Assembly (NCBI GenBank): GCA_964034945.1
Contig: OZ035962.1
Coordinates: 102,126,784-102,190,783, forward strand
Direction of reading: 5' to 3'
DNA from: Chrysopilus asiliformis
Taxonomy: Eukaryota > Arthropoda > Insecta > Diptera > Rhagionidae
DNA length: 64,000 bases
Under the pieces are notes generated by a model, which worked only from the letters and a program-made list of their open reading frames with translations, was not told where the DNA came from and did no database searches. Position 1 is the first letter of the stretch; every line of letters starts with the position of its first letter. Shown here one piece after another: positions 1 to 11,000 of this stretch. Made by a program: the position numbers and the translations under genes.

Positions 1-330
1 AACTCCAATTTTCGTAAAACTAATTTTTACGAAATTTCAAGCCGCTAGCTCAACGTGTTCTCGAGTTATTTAACATACATAGAACGAACAGATCGAAAGA
101 CAGGCTGACAAACTGACAGACAGACATACCGACAGATAGACAGATAGACAGATAGACAGACAGACAGACAGACCGACAGACCGACAGACCGACAGACCGA
201 CCTACCGACAGACCCACAGACCGACAGATCGACAGACCGACAGACCGACAGACAGACAAACAGACAGATCGATAGACAGAACCACAGACATCGTCGTCTC
301 CCTCCTCAAGGTAGCTTTAACAGGTCTGGA
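1..330 (-). mobile_element. (GTCY)n-cored element, family B, truncated fragment
   Basis: The first 80 bases hold the 'aaatttcaag ... agctcaacg(t/c)g ttctcgagttattta' block that recurs at 32750-32815, followed by a long degenerate GACA/GACC/GATA array (about 85-288). On the - strand this is (GTCY)n. Tetranucleotide cores flanked by conserved blocks are typical of the dipteran mini-me/DINE-1 type of short non-autonomous element. The long serine/valine/cysteine ORFs here are only the translated microsatellite. The element is cut by the window start. Confidence 0.6.
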
Positions 331-788
331 TGATGAAATTTGGCCATGCTCCAAAACAGCAGAATTTTTTCCTTCTAAAATAAAATTTGTTGAAGATTTT
401 TTCTCTTTTTGTTGATATAAAAAATCTTCAAAAGTCCAAAAATTCTTCAAAAAGTCTTTATTTTACTAATGTGAACAAAACAACTGCCCCTTAGTCTCCC
501 ATTCATTTAATTATACTTATTTTTTGAAGTAGACTAAAAATTGACCTGCCCCAGACTTGTAAAATGGGCATAAATTTTAAGGGCCCAAAAATGTGCTTTC
601 CTTGACAGGCCCAAAACTTTTCACACTACCCCCGCCAACGTTTTTGATTTTGATTGGCTGACAAATGGTTTGCACCACGAAAACTAAACATTCATTCATA
701 ACGATTCACAAAACGATTCGAACTAAATAACTTAATTACGACGAAATTCTGATTAGTAAATAATAATATTTTTATTCTCAATATGTAG
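331..788. other. intronic sequence, nothing recognised
   Basis: AT-rich sequence upstream of the first visible Mpv17-like exon, ending in a pyrimidine tract and 'atatgtag' acceptor. It must belong to the intron preceding that exon. I see no coding exon carrying the missing N-terminus of the protein in it. Confidence 0.5.
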
Positions 789-3700
789 ACGAAACCCACC
801 GAGGATATCGATGTACCAACGATAGGTCGCTATGCAATAATGGGAACCTTCATCTACTCGCCAACACTCTACACATGGTTAGTAAAATTGATTTTAATCA
901 AATTAACCTCATATTGATCAATGGTGGACGCAATCAAAAATCCATATAATAAATACATCAGAGGTGAAAGAGAAATTTTCATGTACGAAAAAAAGCAAAT
1001 CTTTTTGCCTTTTACTCTATTCCATATGCCTATTTGAATTTTCGATCCATTCTGACATTGTGCGAGTGGCATCCATCCAATCAAACCTATGAATATGGAT
1101 TCGTTTGAAAATTACAATTTGTAGCTGATGTGGTTTGCAATTTTCACCACGTTCGAGGTGGTGTTTATTGATTTGATTAAAAAACCAATCAATATGGAAT
1201 CGATGCAATTTTCCTTTTAGCCAAGTACCGCACCTTCGTCGCCCCAAAGAGTTTGACTTAATCAGCCACAATTTCCCTGTTTTTAAGTATCAGATGTAAT
1301 TTTTATGTGATGCTGATACTATTTTGTATCACTTATTTGAATTTAATAAGACCTCATAAAAGCTATCAAAGGGTTGAAGCAACTCGTGATAATTTGGTCT
1401 TGTGCATTCGATTGCGATTTCTGCAAATTATTTTCCTTTAATGTGCACCCGTGATAGCGCACGTGGCTGTTCTCGTGAACGTAAATAACACTGGGCAATA
1501 GAGGTTTTTACGATGGTTTGAGATGTGTTATTTCTGAAAGCCCTTTATGAGTACATCATCAGAAAACATTCAAAAGATTGCCATCAGATCAAAATTTTCA
1601 AAAAAACAAATGAATTTTTGACCATTTGGAACAGATTATCTAGTATCAATCAGACTTGGCTACTTTTACTGCGCAGCATGACGAAATCGGAGCTGCCTGC
1701 ATCCTGACATCTCTGAAGCCCTCTGCAACCCATAAAGCTACGCAGCTTTTGAAATAGCCGCATTATTTTCGAATGCTCCGCTGCGGAAAAAGTAGTTACG
1801 TGTGAACACAAAAATTGAAAAGTAGCAGTAAAAAAATTAGTGGTTTGAAACTATGGTATTCACGTCACTCTGGCTCCTTATACACTCCTATTTTATTTGC
1901 TGCAGGTTTGATTTTCGCATTTTTCCCGCCACAGGTTGATACATTTTTTTTCTAAAGCCCAATTCAGACTAACGAATTCGATTGCGATTACGATTGAAGC
2001 TTCTCGGCTAATGAAATCAAAGCTTTCAACGATAGGCTCGCCTAGGATAGGCTAAAAATTCATTTTTACTTTCCTCTTCTATATAGGGAAAGTATTGTAT
2101 TCATGACGGATATCGACTCGAGAACGGAGGGAGATAGAAAATCTCTGACCAGTACGAAATCCGTTTCAGGCAAAATTATGAAGATGTCCGAAATGCTGTC
2201 TGCCTGTCTTTGCCTGTCGGTCCGTCTGTCGGTCTATCTGTCGGTCTGTCTGTCGGTCTATCTATCTGCCCGTTGAATGTATCATAAATAACTCGAGAAC
2301 GCGATGACCTAGCAACTTGAGGTTTTTTGTAAAAATCCTCTTTTTTTTAAGAAAAAACAGCCTTTTGAAGATTTTTCGAAACCTGTGTGCTTTTGGGAAA
2401 AAAGGAACATAAAATTTTCCACATTTTTTTCTTTAACAGTTTTAACGCATATTTCACGGTTCTCTGGATATTTGAAAAAAAATCGGTTTTTTGTAAACGT
2501 ATTTTTCCCGAAACTAAATATTGCAGAGGAAAGTTTTGTGTTGATCACCACTTATATCTTTTGAGTGTTTGTATGCTGCCGTATTATCTAAATTGTTTGC
2601 GAAAATTACTAAAAACTTTTATTTTGGAATTTAAATAATACTGTTCAAAACTAATTTGTTAACAATATACTACCAAGTAGGGCAAAGTAAATTTTGATTA
2701 CCTTCCAACCAATTGCCTTCTGTATTGTCGGAGTTTATAATCGCAAAAAAGTTACCTCATGTAGTAAATATACGATTATTTGATCTCTAAATAAACATTC
2801 TGGTATTAAAACTTTGACATTAAAGTTTTAACTGACTTTGCATAAAATGTGAACAATTTTCATAACAATACGGATCACATTTTATGCAGATTTACAAATA
2901 TTTTGGACAGAATTTAGATATATCAAATATAAATATATCCTGAGAGTATGTTACCAAATGGTGCCATGGAGCAAAGTCAATCGATAATCCATTATCTGAT
3001 TGTTTGTATAATTTTATACATATTTTGATGGTTTATGTGGTTATGCTGTTCAAAGCACAAATTCTGTTCATTCCAATAATTGGAATGAATGTTGATCTAC
3101 TTAAGAAGCTCTGCATTCATTTAATCGCAATTTCGCAATTTGGCATAGCACAAGTTATCATTCCTAATAAAGATGAAGTCGAAAATTTCATTAAGTTGCT
3201 AAATCAGGATTTATGTATTTGTAACAACGGAATTTTGTTGCACTATTCTCAAAACATTGCGAATGAATAATTTCCAGGCACACACAATATGCGTAAGAGT
3301 TATCCAAATATGAAGCCAACTTCACATTTGTACAAATATTAGAAATGGATGTTTGATGTCAAAGAGATGTAACGAAACTTTTGAAATTTGAATCTTTGTA
3401 ATTGGGGAATATTAATACAAATATAAAAATCATGATTATTCCAAATTAAAGGTGCCGCTCCACATGAGAGTAAAAACGCGAGTAACTCTCAAAAATTACT
3501 CGCAGGAGGTTGTCCATTTGAGAGTTAATTTCGGCGATTTTTCTCTTTTCAAGACCAATATCTTGATTTTTTTGACATCTTGCTTTGGCGACTTCTCGAG
3601 ACCTACTAGCGAAATTCAAACACCGTTCGTATCTGGCAAGCAACTCCCCGAGAGTTCAGTGGGTGCATGTCGACTAGAGAGTAAAATCACTTTTGACAGC

Positions 3701-5198
3701 TCGGAGAAACTAGCTCGCGAGTATTTGTGAGTTTCTGCGAGCGACTCTCAGAGAAGTGTCCATTTGCGAGTAGCTGCTATCGAGAGGTTCTCGCCGGCAT
3801 TTACTCTCATGTGGAGCGGCACCTTAAGTTGGGAAAACAACGACTGCTTTTATGGTCCTCAATCGGGCGGCAATCTCACAAACATTTTCTTTTCTTTTTC
3901 TCGGACATCTTGGATTATCTCATCTTGTACCAAAATGGCGGCTTTAAAAATGGCAATTTGATTTTTTTTCTATTTACTCCAAAACTACCCCCCCCCCCCC
4001 TTTCTACTAGTCCTTTTTTGTCCATGAACAAATTTAGCCTCGCATTTTACGAAAAACGGATCTGCGCAAAATTTCAAGTCTGTAGCTCAAGCCGTGCGCC
4101 CGCAATCCGCGCCACAGACGGACAGACAGACGGACAGATAGACGGACGGACAGACGGACAGACAGACGGACGGACGGACGGACAGACGGACAGACAGACG
4201 GACGGACGGACGGACATGCAAAAATTAATTATTTTTATCATTCTAAACACACTGGTGTAATTCATTTTTGTGATTACGGGATCTTGGCGTTACAAACGGT
4301 AAGGCAAAGTTAGTATACCCTTTGGTTTCACCATACGGGTATAAAAACGTATATGCACAAAAGTTTTTCTGAAAAACCGCTCCGGAAAAAATACATAAAA
4401 GTCACCACTAATTTAGTATTATTGTGCCCCAAATATTTATAAAACTTTAAGGTTTATTTACTACTAATAAAAGTGCCAATTTACAGAAACATGACAAAAT
4501 TAAATTCCAATATAATAAAGTAATTCGAAAATTTAGCACAATGTCGAGATTCTCCATAGTAAAACTTTTCCAAAATCTACGTTAATAACATTTTAACAAA
4601 TTTTATTTCCTACCTCACACGTTTTCATTATGTTTACACATTTTCAGGTACAAATGGCTAGATGGAAAATATCCTGGCACAACAAAAGTGATAATTGTGA
4701 AAAAGCTCCTTCTGGACCAATTCATTTTAACACCAGCACTATTAACAATGTTCTACACTGGTATATGAAATATTTACTATTTAAATCGATTAAATATTGG
4801 TATGTGATGTGTGAAACTATACACAGGAAAATACCATTTTCTGAAACAAAATTCAACTAAAAAAAATTTTTATGTAGTCATAGTTGTATATAGCAATATT
4901 ACTTTGTAGGATTGGTTTGTTTTTTATATGGAAAATTTATCATTTGGCAGGTATGTCGCTGCTGGAGGGTGCAAATGATCCATTCACTGAACTAAGGGAA
5001 AAGTTTGTGCCAACTTTTCTGCGATCATGCATATTTTGGCTGCCGGCCCAGTCAGTCAACTTTATGTTTGTTTCACCTAAATTCCGAGTAATCTACGTGG
5101 GAGTTTGTGCATTCGCCTGGGTCAACATTTTATGCTGGATTAAGAGACAACGTATTCATGTCAATGATACTGAACCCCATAAAACATCAAAACAATAA
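789..5198 (+). CDS. Mpv17/PMP22-family membrane protein, last three exons (5' partial)
   Basis: Exons 789-877, 4648-4760 and 4951-5198 join in phase (89 nt; 113 nt; 248 nt including TAA) and give 149 C-terminal residues. Acceptors are atatgtag, ttttcag and ttggcag; donors are gttagt and gtatat. The family signatures are clear: RYAIMGTFIYSPTLYTWYKW (exon 1/2), DQFILTPALL (exon 2) and FWLPAQSVNF followed by KFRVIYVG and AWVNILCW (exon 3). These match the C-terminal Mpv17_PMP22 domain (Pfam PF04117). Family members are small four-helix proteins of the mitochondrial inner or peroxisomal membrane; MPV17 loss affects mitochondrial DNA maintenance and nucleotide pools, while MPV17L and PXMP2 differ in role. 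The closing WIKRQ-like motif and overall pattern suggest an Mpv17-like protein rather than MPV17 itself, but this is inference. The N-terminal part (first helix) is coded upstream of the window. The 3.8 kb intron 878-4647 contains three mobile elements. The tail after WIKRQ is basic and polar. Confidence 0.93.
2064..2560 (+). mobile_element. (GTCY)n-cored element, family B
   Basis: Starts with 'tttactttcctcttctata' and 'gtattgtattcatgacgga', runs through a (GTCY)n core (about 2198-2272), the 'ataactcgagaacgcg' block, and ends near 'gaaactaaatattgcagag'. The same series of blocks is present at 62253-62750, and in reverse at 32735-32985. Non-coding, probably non-autonomous. Boundaries are set by comparison of copies, so they are approximate. 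Confidence 0.7.
3004..3270 (+). CDS. orphan ORF inside Mpv17-like intron
   Basis: An 88-residue ATG-to-TAA ORF. The first half is hydrophobic; the second half (IIPNKDEVENFIKLLNQDL) looks like normal coding sequence, with one C-I-C pair and ends IANE. No homologue recognised. It lies on the sense strand in an intron and has no visible splice partners. It could be a fragment of a decayed gene or chance. No function is proposed. Confidence 0.2.
   Translation: MYNFIHILMVYVVMLFKAQILFIPIIGMNVDLLKKLCIHLIAISQFGIAQVIIPNKDEVENFIKLLNQDLCICNNGILLHYSQNIANE
3450..3824. mobile_element. TIR MITE, PIF/Harbinger-type (copy 1, 375 bp)
   Basis: Terminal inverted repeats AGGTGCCGCTCCACATGAGA and its complement bound the unit exactly, and the 3-bp TAA flanks (3447-3449 and 3825-3827) are direct repeats. 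A 3-bp TWA-type target duplication with TIRs is the mark of PIF/Harbinger. The interior is rich in 'gag(a)gtt/ctcgcgag' motifs and has no transposase. A second copy in opposite orientation is at 46076-46468. Confidence 0.85.
4008..4339 (-). mobile_element. (GTCY)n-cored element, family A (truncated, reverse)
   Basis: Reads, in reverse, the family A blocks: 'ccatgaac.aa.ttagcctcg', 'attttacgaaaaacgga', 'cgcccgcaatccgcgcc', a GGAC/AGAC array (about 4115-4215), 'cattctaaacacactggtgt', 'gttacaaacggtaaggcaaa', then the terminal 'ggtttcaccatacgggta'. The distal part is missing, replaced by a C13 run (3988-4000) and unrelated sequence. Confidence 0.75.
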
Positions 5199-5640
5199 CA
5201 AACAAAAGCAACAAAAAGCCCCCAAAAACAAAAACAAAATCATCACCAACTCATCGCCACATTGGCTGAAACATGAAATGCAAATTGCAGCAACAATGGC
5301 CAAAACAGCATTATATGCTATTGCAACGTAGAAGATTTAAGAGTTTTTATTGGTGACAAAAAGAGCTTATTAGAATTAATGTCCTCAGCAATTTTAATTC
5401 ATCGGATAAACCTGTGAAATAAGCGCCTTACACAAGCATCAATGAAACTAAAGCCCGTTACACATATTTTTCTTAGCATAAATATATTTACCGCTAAATG
5501 AAAATGAAAGAAAAACTTTTAAAACAAACGTTTCCATTGCTAACACTTGACAGGATTCCGTCTATCTCTACACTAACTTTAATCTACACACATTCGTATA
5601 TATACACGCAAACAGTCTACTTGCACAATAAAAAAAAAAC
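5199..5640 (+). other. 3' UTR and poly(A) signal of Mpv17-like gene
   Basis: After the TAA at 5196-5198 the sequence is A-rich. The first good AATAAA is at 5627-5632, which would give a 3' UTR of roughly 450 bases. A second AATAAA-like site lies near 5777. Confidence 0.4.
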
Positions 5641-5939
5641 TTTCGTCCGTCGATAAAAGAATTTCCCACAACGTCTTTTGAATTTTCCTCTTTATTATAA
5701 AAAGACTCTATAACTAAGAATCCGCCACATTTAGCATAAGATCTTTATAAAACTAAAACCATTAAGATATTGAAAAAAATAAATGAAGCACACTTTATTG
5801 TAAATGAGAAAAAAACTAAAGTGGTTTTAATTTTTTATGACATTTTTTTTTTACTCCGTATTATAAAACATAAAACTATCTATATATAATATTACTACTT
5901 TTTATATATACATATGAGTAAAAGATTTAATCAAAAGAA

Positions 5940-6056
5940 ATGTCGAACTTAAGTGCTTGTGCATTGTTTCAAGATACATCTTTAGCTTATGCTGGTTATG
6001 ATCGGGGCGTAGCAGATCCTGAAAATCATGGTTATGGTGGCGAATTTAGTGCTAAA
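5940..6056 (+). CDS. candidate 5' exon, orphan or WS/DGAT first exon
   Basis: ATG in an A-rich context opens 39 codons (MSNLSACALFQD ... GEFSAK) up to a gtaatc donor at 6057. The exon ends in phase 0, which matches the phase-0 acceptor of the first WS/DGAT exon at 8059. Joining them is only inference. The frame alternatively continues through a hydrophobic stretch (VILSPLEGVLICTVVLWIL) and a basic CHGRRIK to a stop at 6239, like a one-helix protein. No homologue recognised. Confidence 0.2.
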
Positions 6057-6186
6057 GTAATCCTGTCGCCATTGGAAGGAGTTTTAATCTGTACAGTGGT
6101 TTTATGGATACTATGCCATGGCAGACGCATAAAGAATAAAGTGAATATAAAAAAATTTATATTTTATTTTTCATATAAGAACAGAA

Positions 6187-6405
6187 GTGAAAGGACGAAC
6201 ATTTTCTCGAATCACTTCAATCTGTATAACTGGTTTTAAAAGTTTTGCAATTGAAAATCTTATTCAGAAAAGTGAATTTGAGTTCATTTCGAGTGAGGGA
6301 ATATTTAGATGTAGTGACATTGTGTCACTTCTTAGTGAAAACTTACGCTCTGGAAATGACATGAATAGAGATTTATCTTCATTTCAATGTCTTGATTTTT
6401 TTTAA
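6187..6405 (+). CDS. orphan open frame, possible exon
   Basis: An open frame of about 72 codons ending in TAA, with mixed composition unlike its surroundings (for example IENLIQKSEFEFISSEGIF and SGNDMNRDLSSF). No in-frame ATG near its start. It would have to be an internal or last exon, and its phase does not fit the donor at 6057. Unrecognised. It may equally be a decayed coding fragment. Confidence 0.2.
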   Translation: MKGRTFSRITSICITGFKSFAIENLIQKSEFEFISSEGIFRCSDIVSLLSENLRSGNDMNRDLSSFQCLDFF

Positions 6406-6498
6406 CTGAAGCTAAAATTATACAGTACAAATTTATAGAGGTGTGAATTTTATTTCTTGTTTTTTTCTCCATAAAAGTATATTGCTGAGGGTATTAAA

Positions 6499-6780
6499 AT
6501 GTATTTTTACAAAAGCGTTTTAAATCTCCTAATATTGATTTTTTTTCTGCAAAAAAAATCCATTTTTAAAACAGTTCCGAAGAACACGAGACTTATTCAA
6601 AAAAAAATTGTAGATACAGAAAATCAATTAAAAAAAATATTTTTTTTAGATAACAGCAATAAAAGATTCAGCCTCAATAAATGCTTGGGGTTCTGTCACC
6701 AAAACAAAATCCATTTGACCAAAACAGGACTAAAAAATAATACTTCTTATAAGTTTTTCGTAAGTGCAATGTGGCAATAA
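6499..6780 (+). CDS. orphan ORF with hydrophobic N-terminus
   Basis: A 93-residue ATG ORF: a signal-like hydrophobic start (SVLNLLILIFFL) followed by a Lys/Asn-rich chain with two cysteines close together (CLGFC). The A/T bias of the region makes Lys/Asn/Phe-rich ORFs likely by chance. No homologue recognised and no splice signals stand out. Confidence 0.15.
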   Translation: MYFYKSVLNLLILIFFLQKKSIFKTVPKNTRLIQKKIVDTENQLKKIFFLDNSNKRFSLNKCLGFCHQNKIHLTKTGLKNNTSYKFFVSAMWQ

Positions 6781-7059
6781 TATGTGGTACTACAAAAGAC
6801 TATATTTGCTCAAAATGGATAAAATGGGTAACAAATGAAACCCACTAGGATACTGATAGTGTACTAGAAATTACTTTTAAATTAATAAAAGAAGAAACCA
6901 CAAGCCACCCCCGAAAATATGGTCACCCTACATGGAACCCGATTTCCAAAAATCCCTATTAGAGACATGCAATCCAGTTGCATTTATAAAAAAAAATTGG
7001 ATTTTGGGACATGGGAAACCTATGTAGAATCATGTTCCAAATACTTTTTGCTTAAACTG

Positions 7060-7326
7060 TTTTCGAGAAATTTGCACCTTTAAAAGGATTGAGCTAGACA
7101 GAAAAATTTTGCATAATTGTGTTTCTCGAAAATGGCAAAGTTAAGTTCTTGAACGGGCCAAATCGGACCTTCCTCCTCTCCCATGCAAACGAAACCGTTT
7201 TTTTATGATTTTCTCGAAAATTGTGAGTCGTATTGAAAAACAGTGTTTAGAATATGATTTTACATAACCGCTCCATAACATTAAAACCAATCGGACCAAT
7301 CCTTCCCCACTCTTCCATACGAAATT
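7060..7326 (+). mobile_element. diverged (GTCY)n-family half-element
   Basis: Carries blocks like the distal half of family A: 'ggattgagctaga', 'aaaattttgca', 'gtttctcg', 'cgg.cc.t' and 'gaatatgattttacata', but without a (GTCY) core. The same variant recurs at 52745-52970. It directly abuts the family A element at 7333. Confidence 0.5.
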
Positions 7327-7332
7327 TTTATA

Positions 7333-7472
7333 CCCGTATGGTGAAACCAAAAGGTATATTAGATTTGCCTTACCGTTTTTAACGCCTAGATCCCGTTATA
7401 ACACACAAAAATGAATTACACCAGTGTGTTTAGAATGATAAAAATAATTAATTTCTGCATGTCCGTCCGTCG

Positions 7473-7507
<35 letters not shown>

Positions 7508-7931
7508 CGTCCGTCCGTCCGTCTGTCTGTCTGTGGCGCGGATTGTGGGCGCACGGATTGAGCTAGAGACTTGAAATTTTGCGCAGATTCGTTTTTCGTA
7601 AAATGCAAGGCTAAGTTTGTTAATGGGCAAAAATGGACCATTAGAGGGGGTACCCCCCCATACGAACGAAAACGTTTTTGGCGAATATCTCAAAAACGGT
7701 GCATTTTTTGATCAAAAAAGTGCAAGAACAAAAGTTATTTAGGATATGATTCTACATAAAACTCCCATACATTAAAATCCGATTGGAATAAATTTTAAAA
7801 AATCTTATTGGAAAGTTTGACTTCAAAGTGGAATTTTGATACAACTGTTCGCTGTTTAAACTTCAAACAATGCCATATCACCATACGGGTTTTCAAGAAT
7901 TGCCAGATTGGCAATTATAGCTTTTGTTATG
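7333..7931 (+). mobile_element. (GTCY)n-cored element, family A (full length)
   Basis: One end is cccgtatggtgaaacc; then the 'ttgccttaccgttt' block, a (GTCY)n core (about 7458-7534), 'gcggattg.gggcgcacgg', 'acttgaaattttgcgcag', an inverted subterminal 'tcaccatacgggt' near 7880, a small hairpin 'ttgccagattggcaa' and the end 'cttttgttatg'. The 13-bp subterminal inverted repeat, 3' hairpin and microsatellite core are features described for Helentron-associated DINE-1/mini-me elements. Non-coding. Confidence 0.75.
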
Positions 7932-8058
7932 TTATTTAACACAAAATTACTTTAAATAGGAGCAGCACATCTCGAAAAATTCCAAATAACATTTTATGCA
8001 ACAAAATTTCTAAATAAATTTTAATAAAAAGAAACTATAACTATTTAAAATTCAACAG

Positions 8059-11000
8059 ATTTTAGATCTAAGTCCAGCATACTATTTAACGAAAATCTCC
8101 GTGGAAACCGCATTATGCTTCATTGCATTTATGGCCGTATTACCAGTAATTATATTAATATTACTTATTTTCTCGATATACAAATTTACCGTATTTATTG
8201 TACTTAAGGTAAGCCGCATTCCGCATTATAAACTTTAAAATAATTAACAATAAAATAATTTTGCAGCTAAAATACGGTGAATATTTTAAAGGATTTTTGG
8301 ATGGTTCGGATGTGTTCTGGGCAATTGAGGAACCAAAATCCCGTAGTATTATTAACATGTTGTGCACTTTGGATGTGAATAACATGTGTACAAATAGTAG
8401 AAGTAAATGGAAATTTTGTGAAAAGCTCAAACGGGAATTATCGAAAAGATTACTGGAAAGTAGTGCACAATTTCCAAAATTATTCTACAAACGTAGGGAA
8501 GAATTCGGTCATTCCTTCTGGATTGACGATAAACAGAGGAATTTACAGCCATACATCAAGTAAATAATTCAGAAACATACTTTACATGTCAATTTCGGTA
8601 AAACATTTTCTTTATTTTTCGTTTTAGAATTATTTATCTAAAGTATGAGAATCGATTTCGTAACGAGCTTATTGGACAATTGAGCAACAGTCCCTTACCA
8701 TTCAATCATTCTGGGATGTGGGAAATTCTTATCGGTTTACCAGATGACCGAAATTCCTTTAAGCCAAATGGTATCAAGGAGACAAATTTACAGGTTGTTT
8801 AAACTACTGTTGTGAAATCCATCTACATTCGTTTGATAGCATAAACTCCATTATATAATTGCTATTGTCACCATATTTGTTTTAGATACAGATAATGTGT
8901 CGTCTACATCATGCTCTCGGTGATGGAGTGGCACTTATGCGATTATTTATGGAGAATTTATCCGATAAAGATTACCAAGACCATGATGATGGTCTAATAG
9001 CTGAAAATAATAATTGCAATGTTCAGAAACCAGTAAATCCAACACAATCCACATACAATTATTTTGTATCTATCGGTAAAAATCTCAAGGATTTCATTTT
9101 GTTCATCCAGAAAATTCTCATTTTACTCGTATTGGGTCCAATACACATCGTAAAACAACTTTGGATGCGACAACCAGACCGTAATCCATTTCATAAAAAC
9201 GATTTCTCTGGGAAAAAGGTAAGCTTGGATACGACAAAAAAATCCCCCTTTGTAATAAATACTGTTCACAAAAAAAAACCTTTGAATCGTAAAAAATCCC
9301 TCATAATTCCCAGTTAGTTAGTTGGCTCACGAATTTAAATTCATTTATTTAATACAATTTAATTAAATTTTTATCATAAAGCTCGTTGGAAAAACATGGC
9401 ATATATTGCAAAATATGATAACAATTAACCCTTTCACTGCCGAGAGCAAAAAAAAATCACTGCACAATATACAAGTAGACATTTCTAATAAAAAAATTTG
9501 CTGAATAGGAAAAACTTCATGATGAGTTTCATACGGACAGCAATGAAATAATTCAAGTTATGAAATATTTACCCCCTTTATGAAATATTTCCTTACTAAT
9601 TTCATATCCTCTATGGAGTGACGTCATAAGATTTCAAACCTCTAACTTTATGAAAAGTTTCCGCAGAATTATACATGGAAATTCTTAATAGAATTTTTCT
9701 TACAGCAAGAACTAAAAGCTTTATGCAGAAATTTCTGACGAATTTCATACACAAATTCCTGACACATTTTAAAAAAGAAATTTTTGGTGATTTTCATACA
9801 GAAATTCCGCACAACAAAGATTTTTTTTATGTACATGTTTTGAACTTAATTTTTCTAGCTTTATAATTCGCACATCCGACAACTTCTCCTAGTTAAATAC
9901 AGATACTCCGCACGATGTATAAACATTAATGCAAATTGGCTAGAATTTGGGGCTTTTGAGACAATTCGGGTTAGCCAAGATTCTAACCCTTGAGTTAAGC
10001 AAATACTAAAACCAAACTTAAAAATTAAGCAAAGTTTCACACCATGCGACCTACGGGCTGCGGGTTGGACAAGCTTGCTTTATAGGGATTTCTATTATGA
10101 AACATTATTTTTGTCTTATCAAGTTTCGCAGTTTGTGTCGTCTGGAGAGGAAACTAGAAGTGAAAGGGTTAATGGATAAATATGAAAAAAAAATATTTTT
10201 TACCTACATGGAAAAAATAATTTATTATACATCAAAATAAATTTGTTATTCCATCCAGCCACAGAAATAAAAATTGTTTTTAAATTTTAATCAATAAAAT
10301 GTAATTTCCAATTTCAGTTTGTTTCATATTTCACTGAAAGTGATGGGAAAATGTTTCTACAGTTAAAAGCCATTAAGAGAAAAATTAACGCTAAGCGATT
10401 TACGGATGTCTTGCTTTCAACGGTTTCCTGTGCTTTTGAGGACTTTTTCGTGGAGAAAAACGTTTTAGTTCCAGAAAACATGACGGTTATCGTGCCAGCA
10501 AGAGTTGCCAGAGAAGAGATAAAGGTACACTTCCCAAGAAGCACAAAAGGTCGTAAAGTGGGCGTAGCGACTTTAATTATGTGACTCTATGGTGGCGAAG
10601 ACCACTTACCGACCTTTTGTGCTATATGGGTTAAGACCATACGTCCCGGATTAGCCGGGGGAGTTCCGGATTTAAGCATAGCGCGAATCCTGGAAACTTA
10701 TCTTATGACCCGGATTATTTTTTTAGCATGAAAATCTATGAAACGGTATACAAAACTATTATTAAATATGCGAAAATTCTCTATTTTGGTTGGAAGGCGC
10801 ATTAAAAAGTTCTTTTTTAAGCCTGCGGCGCTTTTTTTCAACGATTTCCTACTCGGCGGTATATATCTGAAAAGATTTGGCCCGCAGCGAATTTCTGTTA
10901 GTATTTTTACTATTTACGTTGCGTTTGATTATGGAATATGAAGAAAACAATTTCGCCCGCGGCGCACATTTTTTAATTGTATTTTCGCCAAATCAAGTTT

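Larger units (their letters stand above)
878..4647 (+). other. large intron of the Mpv17-like gene
   Basis: Begins with gttagt after the split Trp codon and ends with ttttcag. It hosts a family B (GTCY)n element (about 2064-2560), a 375-bp TIR MITE (3450-3824), a family A (GTCY)n element (about 4008-4339) and a small intact ORF (3004-3270). The remainder, 878-2060 and 2561-3003, is AT-rich with nothing recognised. Confidence 0.85.

Noticed and set aside
50..450. Long Ser/Val/Cys-rich ORFs on the - strand
   Set aside because: They are translations of the (GTCY)n array; the same pseudo-proteins appear wherever the microsatellite occurs.
3452..3730. 92-codon ORF and an antisense ORF
   Set aside because: Both are within the TIR MITE 3450-3824; homologous sequence at 46076 does not preserve a common frame.
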